Source: an uncultured Archangium sp. (GTDB taxonomy: Bacteria > Myxococcota > Myxococcia > Myxococcales > Myxococcaceae). From it: a DNA stretch of 7,894 bases. Position 1 is the first letter of the stretch, and each line of letters begins with the position of its first letter. The notes beneath the pieces were generated by a model. That model had not been told where the DNA came from and searched no databases. It was given only the letters and a program-made list of their open reading frames with translations. The stretch covers positions 1-7,894 of the forward strand of contig CAMLFP010000262.1 of assembly GCA_946479335.1 (NCBI GenBank). The letters are read 5' to 3'. Below are positions 1 to 4,885 of this stretch, piece after piece. The position numbers were made by a program, and so were the translations under genes.

Positions 1-927
1 GCGCCAGTACGTCTCCAGGTAGCGCTCCGGGTCGCGCCACACGCCGCGCGCCGTGCGCTCTCGCAGCAGGCCGTGATACGCCGCGCTCAGTTCGTCGAGC
101 CCGTTGCCGGAGTAGGCAAGGACGGATTCGGGCGTGTCGAACGACGCGCCCGGATCACCGATGGTGACGAAGCGGTTGCGCAGCACGGTGAAGCCCACGC
201 CGGGCAGGGCGCGGGCCCACTCTTCCCACCCCGAGTAGTAGTCGTGATTGCCCGACACGAAGAACGTGCCGTACTTCGCCTGCAGGTTCTTCATGCGCGA
301 GACGTAGCGGCCGAGCACGTCGGGGGAGCCGTCGACCAGATCGCCGGTGATGGCCACGAGGTCAGGCCGCGCGAAGTTCGCGGTGTTGACCAGCTGATCG
401 AGGAAGCGCTCCTGGATCACCGCGCCCACGTGGATGTCGGAGAGCTGCACGATGGTGAAGCCGTCGAGGGCCCTGGGCAGCCCCGGCATCTTGACCGGCA
501 CCTCGGTGATCTGCGGCGGGTTGAACGCGCGGAAGGCGCCGAACGACGTCGCGCCCGCGCCCACCGCCACCGCGCCCGCCGCCGCCGCGCGCGAGAGGAG
601 CAACCGGCGCTCCGGGTTCATCGGCTCCTCGGTCTTCTTCGTCAGCCGCGACGAGAAGCGCACCGCCTCGAGCATCACCAGTGCCATCAACGTGTAGAGC
701 ACGATGCCCCAGCCGAAGAGCAGCGCGGCGGTGACTCCCGGCGGAGGCACGGCGATGAAGCGGATCAGCGGCGCGGCGAGGAAGAGCACCACCAGCAGGC
801 CGGCGACGAGGCGGCGCGCGATGGTCGACTCCATCGTGTCGCGCGCGAGGCGCCTGTACACGAAGGCGACCGCGAAGCCGAACACCAGCAGATTCAGGGC
901 GACGAAGACGATGCGAACCCACACCAT
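1..927 (-). CDS. Membrane-anchored metallophosphoesterase (calcineurin-like, YkuE/YaeI type), 3' end outside window, atypical tail
   Basis: The reading frame opens at ATG (925-927), has an in-frame TAG four codons upstream, and runs 309 codons to the window edge without a stop. Residues about 3-24, 40-60 and 64-88 are hydrophobic and look like membrane segments. An ERRLLLSRA stretch followed by an Ala/Gly-rich hydrophobic run (about 106-130) resembles a twin-arginine-type or fourth membrane segment. The phosphoesterase domain then begins, with metal-binding motifs SDIHVG (163-168), GDLVDG (195-200) and GNHD (226-229), which in this family bind the dinuclear metal centre. The later family motifs (a His before a Pro, then GHTHGGQ) are not seen. 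Instead, from about residue 264 the sequence no longer reads like the family. No Shine-Dalgarno sequence precedes the start. It lies 62 bases after the cysteine-rich gene on the same strand. Family assignment is firm; substrate is unknown, and activity is doubtful if the second half of the domain is really missing. Confidence 0.85.
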   Translation of the reverse strand, partial: MVWVRIVFVALNLLVFGFAVAFVYRRLARDTMESTIARRLVAGLLVVLFLAAPLIRFIAVPPPGVTAALLFGWGIVLYTLMALVMLEAVRFSSRLTKKTEEPMNPERRLLLSRAAAAGAVAVGAGATSFGAFRAFNPPQITEVPVKMPGLPRALDGFTIVQLSDIHVGAVIQERFLDQLVNTANFARPDLVAITGDLVDGSPDVLGRYVSRMKNLQAKYGTFFVSGNHDYYSGWEEWARALPGVGFTVLRNRFVTIGDPGASFDTPESVLAYSGNGLDELSAAYHGLLRERTARGVWRDPERYLETYWR

Positions 928-946
928 GCAGGCGTTCTAACTCGCG

Positions 947-971
947 CGCCGCGGCTTCGCTTCCCGCGGCG
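947..971 (-). terminator. GC-rich hairpin between two minus-strand genes, terminator-like but without a T run
   Basis: A perfect 8-bp inverted repeat (CGCCGCGG at 947-954, CCGCGGCG at 964-971) flanks a 9-base loop. It sits in the 62-base gap after the cysteine-rich gene and before the phosphoesterase start. No T run follows the stem on either strand, so it is not a textbook intrinsic terminator. It could be a partial terminator or mRNA-processing structure that lowers expression of the downstream gene, or chance in GC-rich DNA. Confidence 0.25.
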
Positions 972-989
972 AGAGAAGAAACGTGAAGT

Positions 990-2375
990 TCAAGGCGCGG
1001 CGACGGCCGGGCAGGTGCCGGAGCGCGGCGCGCACGACTTGAGGTACTCGATGGGCTGGCCGTTCGAGCCGGTGCAGAAGAAGAGCGTGCCCTCGTTCTC
1101 GACGTCGAAGGCCTTGCACTCCACGCTGCCACCGCCCAGAGGGGCGGGGCAGCTGGCGCCATTGCCGCACTCGTTGATGACGCCGCCGCACTCGTAGCCG
1201 CTGGGGCAGTCGTCGTCGGTATTGCAGGCGACGCCGCAGAACTGCGTGGTCTGGCCTTCGGTGAGGAAGGTGAGGCACGTGGCGCCGCCGCCGCAGGGAG
1301 TGAAGCTGTCGCACGAGTCGCAGTCGGAGCGGCCGGGGCGCTCGGCGCAGGTGCCGGTGGTCTTGTTGCAGAACTGATCAGCCGGGCAGAACGTGTTGTC
1401 GCGGCAGAAGAAGCTGCACTGGCCCGACACGCACGAGTTCTTCGGCGTGCAGTCGCCGTCGTCGCGGCAGCCGGCCCGGCAGCTCAGCGTCGCCGTGGAG
1501 CAGATGTTGTCGAGCGCGCAGTGCTCGTCGAGCGTGCACGGCCCGTTGGGGATGCAGCGCGTGGTGGTGGTGTCGCAGAAGGTGCCGCCCGGGCAGTCGA
1601 GGTTCGAGGTGCACGCCGCCGCCGACTGGCAGTACCCGAGCGAGTTGCAGAAGTAGTCGGCCGGGCAGCCGCCGTTGTTGACGCACTTGCAGGAGCCGCT
1701 GGTGGTGTCGCAGACCTGATTCGCGGGGCAGCTGGCGTTGTTGTCGCAGACGCAGCGGTCGCCGGCGCGGTGGAAGCCCGTCGGGCAGCACGCGTCGCCG
1801 ACGCACACGCACGCGCCGAACTCCGGGCGGTACTCGAAGTTGGGCGGGCAGCAGTCTGACTTGCCGCACACGCACTCGTGGGTGCGCGGGTCGTAGCGGT
1901 AGTCGACCGGGCAGCAGTCGTCGTCGGCGCAGGTACACTTCGAGGTGCCGCCGTCGGTGCTCTCGGTCCACTCGAAGCCGAGCGGGCAGCAGCTGGTGCC
2001 GTCACAGGCGCACGCGCCGGCGTCGGCGTCGAACGCGTAGCCGTCAGGGCAGCAGTTCTCGTCGTCGCAGATGCACTTGCGTTCATCGGCGAGCCAGCGG
2101 TGATCGCGCGGGCAGCACTCCGACGAGCGGCACACGCACGCCTCCGACTGCGCGGAGTATTCGTAGCCAGCGGGGCAGCACTCGGTGCCGCGGCACACGC
2201 AGATGGCCTCCTCGCAGCGGTAGCCGGTGGGGCAGCCCTCGTCGGTCTGGCAGACGCACACGCCGCCGTCGGCCTCGGTGTAGCCGTTGGGGCAGGTGGG
2301 GTTGAGGGCGCTGCGCGCGCAGCCGGTGACGGCGAACAGCACGACGAGCGCGAGTCTGTGCGTGAGCGAGTTCAT
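990..2375 (-). CDS. Cysteine-rich lipoprotein with ten tandem four-cysteine units
   Basis: The product is 461 residues with about 73 cysteines (about 16%). The ATG at 2373-2375 is chosen because it gives a lipoprotein signal peptide (hydrophobic 8-17, lipobox VTGC with Cys19) and overlaps the upstream stop as ATGA. A longer in-frame start exists but would put unrelated residues before the signal. Residue +2 after the lipidated Cys is Ala, which under the E. coli Lol rule permits outer-membrane sorting. Residues 40-248 are ten units beginning with C-x-C, mostly 21 residues apart. Residues 249-345 are looser C-x(5)-C-type, EGF- or Dickkopf-like repeats common in myxobacterial secreted proteins. 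Residues 350-455 form a different cysteine-rich end domain. There is no sign of a catalytic site. The likely role is a disulfide-stabilised surface or periplasmic structural or binding protein, translated with the VWA lipoprotein. The specific family is not recognised. Confidence 0.88.
   Translation of the reverse strand: MNSLTHRLALVVLFAVTGCARSALNPTCPNGYTEADGGVCVCQTDEGCPTGYRCEEAICVCRGTECCPAGYEYSAQSEACVCRSSECCPRDHRWLADERKCICDDENCCPDGYAFDADAGACACDGTSCCPLGFEWTESTDGGTSKCTCADDDCCPVDYRYDPRTHECVCGKSDCCPPNFEYRPEFGACVCVGDACCPTGFHRAGDRCVCDNNASCPANQVCDTTSGSCKCVNNGGCPADYFCNSLGYCQSAAACTSNLDCPGGTFCDTTTTRCIPNGPCTLDEHCALDNICSTATLSCRAGCRDDGDCTPKNSCVSGQCSFFCRDNTFCPADQFCNKTTGTCAERPGRSDCDSCDSFTPCGGGATCLTFLTEGQTTQFCGVACNTDDDCPSGYECGGVINECGNGASCPAPLGGGSVECKAFDVENEGTLFFCTGSNGQPIEYLKSCAPRSGTCPAVAAP
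1632..2258 (-). repeat. Protein-level tandem repeat: ten C-x-C units in the cysteine-rich lipoprotein
   Basis: The first Cys of each unit is at residues 40, 59, 80, 101, 122, 147, 168, 189, 208 and 229, giving spacings of 19, 21, 21, 21, 25, 21, 21, 19 and 21. Units 2-8 (about 1755-2201) follow C-x-C-x(4)-C-C-P, then usually an aromatic residue at the third or fourth position after the Pro. Units 1, 9 and 10 have a single Cys before the Pro and a further Cys six residues later. The 25-residue unit contains a short Thr/Gly insertion (around 138-145). The DNA of the roughly 63-bp units has clearly diverged, so the array looks old and under selection at the protein level rather than a recent slippage product. 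Confidence 0.9.
2372..2375 (-). promoter_or_regulatory. ATGA stop-start overlap (translational coupling)
   Basis: On the minus strand the TGA of the VWA lipoprotein (2372-2374) and the ATG of the cysteine-rich lipoprotein (2373-2375) share bases. No Shine-Dalgarno sequence is visible in the preceding bases, so the second gene is probably translated by termination-reinitiation. This implies one mRNA and linked protein amounts. Confidence 0.8.
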
Positions 2376-3463
2376 TGCGAGTACGCGTAGGTCAACCGCA
2401 CTTCTGCACCCGGCGGCGGCACGTAGTTGCCGAGGAAATAGATGGAGTTGGTGTCGGCGCGGTACGTCCACCCGTTGACGGTGTCTTGCGGGATGGTGAC
2501 GCCGTTGACGGTGACCACCACCAGGCCCGCGGGCGGCAGCGTCAGCGGGAAGACGCGCTTCAAGGTGTTGAGCGCCTGCGCGATGCGGATCAGCGTCTGC
2601 TCGAAGCTGGCGTCACAGATGCTGCCGATGATGCCGCCGGTCTTGGTGGCGACCTCCGCGTAGCGCACGGCCGGGTCGGCGGTGCTGCCGTACAGCCCGC
2701 TCTCGCCCGGTGACACGCAGCCGTTGGGCAGCGTGCCGCCGATGATGGAGAAGCTGACCAGGTTCTCGTTGCCCTTGCCCTTCAGGCTGCGGAACACCCG
2801 CGCGTAGTAGTCGGTGGTGCCGAAGCTCGAGTCGTCTTCGTTGGTGACCACGATGACCGCCAGCGCCGCCTGCGGGCGGATGAAGCCCGCGTTCGCCTGG
2901 CCCGGGTCGATCAGCGGCGAGGTCAGCGCGAACTGCGTCATGCGCAGGCCCTGCTCCCAGCGCGAGCGCGAGTCGGGGAAGGTGGTGTTGGCCTCGAAGA
3001 CGTCGCGCGGGTTGGGCGTGTCGTTGGTGATGATCTTCGTCGCGCCGCGCAGCTTGCCGCCGTCGGAGAACACCACCGAGGTCACGCCCATCTGGAAGTC
3101 GACCTGCAGCGTGAGGAGCTCCTGCACGAAGCGATCGAAGTTGCCGACCAGCGTGTGGCGCTCGTTGGTCATCGAGCCGGAGTCGTCGATGATCCACAAG
3201 ATGTCGACCACGCCCTCAGACTGCTTCAACACGTCGACCTGGATGGAGTCGACCCGGGGCGGATCGACCAGCACCACGCGGCCCACCGGCGAGCGGTCGA
3301 CCTCCGGCGGCTTGATCTCCACCGGGGAGAGGATCGGCGGGGCGACCTGGGGCACCGCGGCGCCGCGGCCGTTCTCGCGGCCCACGGGGTCGCAGCCGCT
3401 CGTCGCGAGCAGCGCCAGCGTGCAGGCGAGAACGGCGCGCCGATTTTGGAGCGGCGAATGCAT
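2372..3463 (-). CDS. VWA-domain lipoprotein with MIDAS motif
   Basis: The product is 363 residues from the ATG at 3461-3463. This start gives a compact lipoprotein signal (two Arg at 8-9, hydrophobic 11-21, then ATSGC with Cys24). A TTG eight codons upstream (3485-3487) is in frame but adds nothing to the signal. The lipobox has Thr at -3, which is tolerated but not ideal. A Pro-rich linker follows, then a VWA domain from about residue 85. Its metal-ion-dependent adhesion site D-x-S-x-S uses Asp93, Ser95 and Ser97, and a later NEDDSS loop (208-213) fits the usual acidic VWA loop. Cys249 and Cys283 are placed to form a disulfide, as I recall for myxobacterial members of this family. The last 60 residues form a beta-rich end domain. 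VWA domains bind protein partners through a divalent metal. Asp25 at +2 would predict inner-membrane retention under the E. coli Lol rule. It is first in the minus-strand operon and translationally coupled to the cysteine-rich lipoprotein. Confidence 0.88.
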   Translation of the reverse strand: MHSPLQNRRAVLACTLALLATSGCDPVGRENGRGAAVPQVAPPILSPVEIKPPEVDRSPVGRVVLVDPPRVDSIQVDVLKQSEGVVDILWIIDDSGSMTNERHTLVGNFDRFVQELLTLQVDFQMGVTSVVFSDGGKLRGATKIITNDTPNPRDVFEANTTFPDSRSRWEQGLRMTQFALTSPLIDPGQANAGFIRPQAALAVIVVTNEDDSSFGTTDYYARVFRSLKGKGNENLVSFSIIGGTLPNGCVSPGESGLYGSTADPAVRYAEVATKTGGIIGSICDASFEQTLIRIAQALNTLKRVFPLTLPPAGLVVVTVNGVTIPQDTVNGWTYRADTNSIYFLGNYVPPPGAEVRLTYAYSQ

Positions 3464-3570
3464 CGGGTTCGACTTTCGCCCATGCAAGCATCGGGCGCAG
3501 CACGTAAGTTCTGTCAGAGACTCATTTCGCCCAAGGAGAGCGTCACGGCCGCTGTGACACGCACGTCAGC
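3464..3570. promoter_or_regulatory. Divergent intergenic control region
   Basis: These 107 bases separate the starts of two oppositely oriented lipoprotein genes, so promoters for both directions should lie here or just inside the genes. A 9-bp direct repeat TTTCGCCCA occurs at 3474-3482 and 3525-3533, exactly 51 bp apart. A 5-bp inverted repeat GTCAC/GTGAC (3542-3546, 3554-3558) lies just before the plus-strand gene. AAGGAG at 3533-3538 looks like a Shine-Dalgarno sequence but is 32 bases from the plus-strand ATG, too far to serve it. I could not identify convincing -35/-10 pairs on either strand. Confidence 0.5.
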
Positions 3571-4860
3571 ATGCGCACTTTCTGCCTCTTGATGTTGATG
3601 CCGTTGAGCGCCTGCTACTGCAGCCCGGCGACGCCCCAGCCGGTGACGCTGCGGGTGGTGAACACCACGCGGTCGCCGATCTACGTCGAGGCGACGCAGA
3701 ACAAGCTGGGCCTCACGGTGCAGCGCAACGTGGGCGGCACCTTGTTCCCCTTCGATGATCTCGCGTGCGCGTGCCGCACCTGCGCCAACGCGTGCGACTT
3801 CAGCTGTGCGTGCCCCGACGCGGGCACGCCGATCGTCCGCCGCATCGAGGCGGGTGAGAAGGCGGAGCGCGCGTGGGACGGCGTGGTGCGCGTCTCAGGC
3901 GTGAGCGGCTGCACCTCCGACAACACCTGCCTCGACGAGGTCAACGCGCCGCTCAACGAGCCCTTCACGCTGGAGCTGTGCTTCTCGACACAGTCGCCGT
4001 CGGGCGTGCGCTTCGATGACGGCGGCGTGGGGCAGGGCGCGGTGCCCATCGTCACCCGCACCTGCACCACCAAGCAGTTCCAGCCGCAGGATCAGGAGGT
4101 GGAGATCAGCCCCTTCACCGGCTCCGCGTGCACCGCGACCTCGCAGTGCAAGGGCGAGGGCGAGCTGTGTCTCGACGGCGCGTGCACCACCGGCTGCCCG
4201 GCGAATGACTTCCCGGTGCTCGGCTCCGACTGGCTGCTCAACGTCGCGAGCCCCGACAACATGGGCTTCTTCGAGCAGACCTCCCGGCCCACGGGGAAGC
4301 AGTTCCAGGGCACGGGCACGCTGACCTCCGCTGTGTACCAGTCGAACTCCCTGCTGCTGGCCTTCGCGCGGCCGGGGCCGGTGAACGGCGAGGTGCTGAC
4401 CGGGCGCGTGCAGATCAAGCTCCCGCCGGGAGACGGCGCGCCGCTGGTCGCCGGGCTGCAGGTCACCGCCACCGTCATCGACGACGGCGCCGCGGCGCCC
4501 GCGCGCGCGTTCGTGCTCCGCGAGAGCACCACCGGCAACGTGCTCTTCGCGGCCGATATGGCGCAGCAGGGCGAGAAGCTGCTGACCGCCGCTGACATCG
4601 CGCCGTTCACCGTGGGCACCGGCACCGTCGCGCTGGGCTGCACGCAGGACGTGTGCGGGCGCTTCGTGCAGTTCGCCGCCGAGTTCTCCAACGGCACCGA
4701 CTCGGTCGAGATCTCGCCGGGGCACATCGAGGCGCTCGGGAGCGGGAGCGCGAAGTGGTCGTTCCTCAATGTGGGGAATGGGAAGTACGACGCCAGCGCC
4801 TCGACCTGCGAGGTGACCGAGCTTCGCCCGTACGTGTTCTGGAAATCCTCGATCCCCTGA
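3571..4860 (+). CDS. Cysteine-containing lipoprotein of unrecognised family
   Basis: The product is 429 residues. The signal is short (Met-Arg, hydrophobic 4-12, lipobox LSAC with Cys15; Tyr at +2). Residues about 25-180 are beta-rich, beginning VTLRVVNTT, interrupted by a tight cluster of six cysteines at 66-81 (C-x-C-xx-C-xxx-C-xxx-C-x-C). Residues 187-209 form a small C-x(5)-C-type disulfide knot similar in style to those in the divergent cysteine-rich lipoprotein. Residues 212-429 are a further beta-rich region with Cys357, Cys362 and Cys413. No catalytic motif is seen and I do not recognise the family. The ATG at 3571 is preferred over nearby in-frame Met8 and Met10 because it keeps the Arg and a full hydrophobic stretch. 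It ends 25 bases before the kinase and may share a transcript with it. A secreted envelope protein is a firm conclusion; its function is unknown. Confidence 0.85.
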   Translation: MRTFCLLMLMPLSACYCSPATPQPVTLRVVNTTRSPIYVEATQNKLGLTVQRNVGGTLFPFDDLACACRTCANACDFSCACPDAGTPIVRRIEAGEKAERAWDGVVRVSGVSGCTSDNTCLDEVNAPLNEPFTLELCFSTQSPSGVRFDDGGVGQGAVPIVTRTCTTKQFQPQDQEVEISPFTGSACTATSQCKGEGELCLDGACTTGCPANDFPVLGSDWLLNVASPDNMGFFEQTSRPTGKQFQGTGTLTSAVYQSNSLLLAFARPGPVNGEVLTGRVQIKLPPGDGAPLVAGLQVTATVIDDGAAAPARAFVLRESTTGNVLFAADMAQQGEKLLTAADIAPFTVGTGTVALGCTQDVCGRFVQFAAEFSNGTDSVEISPGHIEALGSGSAKWSFLNVGNGKYDASASTCEVTELRPYVFWKSSIP

Positions 4861-4866
4861 GCGATT

Positions 4867-4875
4867 TGCTACACT
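4867..4875 (+). promoter_or_regulatory. Extended -10 promoter candidate (TGCTACACT) for the kinase gene
   Basis: TG-C-TACACT fits an extended -10 element, with the hexamer at 4870-4875 and the kinase ATG 10 bases further on. A start site 6-8 bases after the hexamer would fall within a few bases of the ATG, giving a leaderless or nearly leaderless mRNA. This agrees with the lack of any Shine-Dalgarno sequence before the ATG. No good -35 is seen at 4847-4852, which extended -10 promoters do not strictly need. Confidence 0.45.
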
Positions 4876-4885
4876 CCGCCCGCCC

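Noticed and set aside
73..1197. A 374-codon plus-strand frame opposite the phosphoesterase and the end of the cysteine-rich gene.
   Set aside because: The opposite strand carries clear motifs (SDIHVG, GNHD, regular cysteines), while this frame is Arg/His/Glu-rich with no signal or domain.
1755..2201. Possible CRISPR-like or recent minisatellite array because of regular spacing of about 63 bp.
   Set aside because: The repeat is visible only at the protein level; units differ at many bases and spacing is always a multiple of three, as expected for a coding repeat.
2376..2471. A longer start for the cysteine-rich protein adding 32 residues.
   Set aside because: The extension lies in the end of the VWA gene, would bury the lipoprotein signal, and ignores the ATGA overlap at 2372-2375.
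3464..3487. A TTG start for the VWA lipoprotein, eight codons upstream of the chosen ATG.
   Set aside because: No ribosome site precedes it, and the ATG at 3461-3463 already gives a complete signal peptide of normal length.
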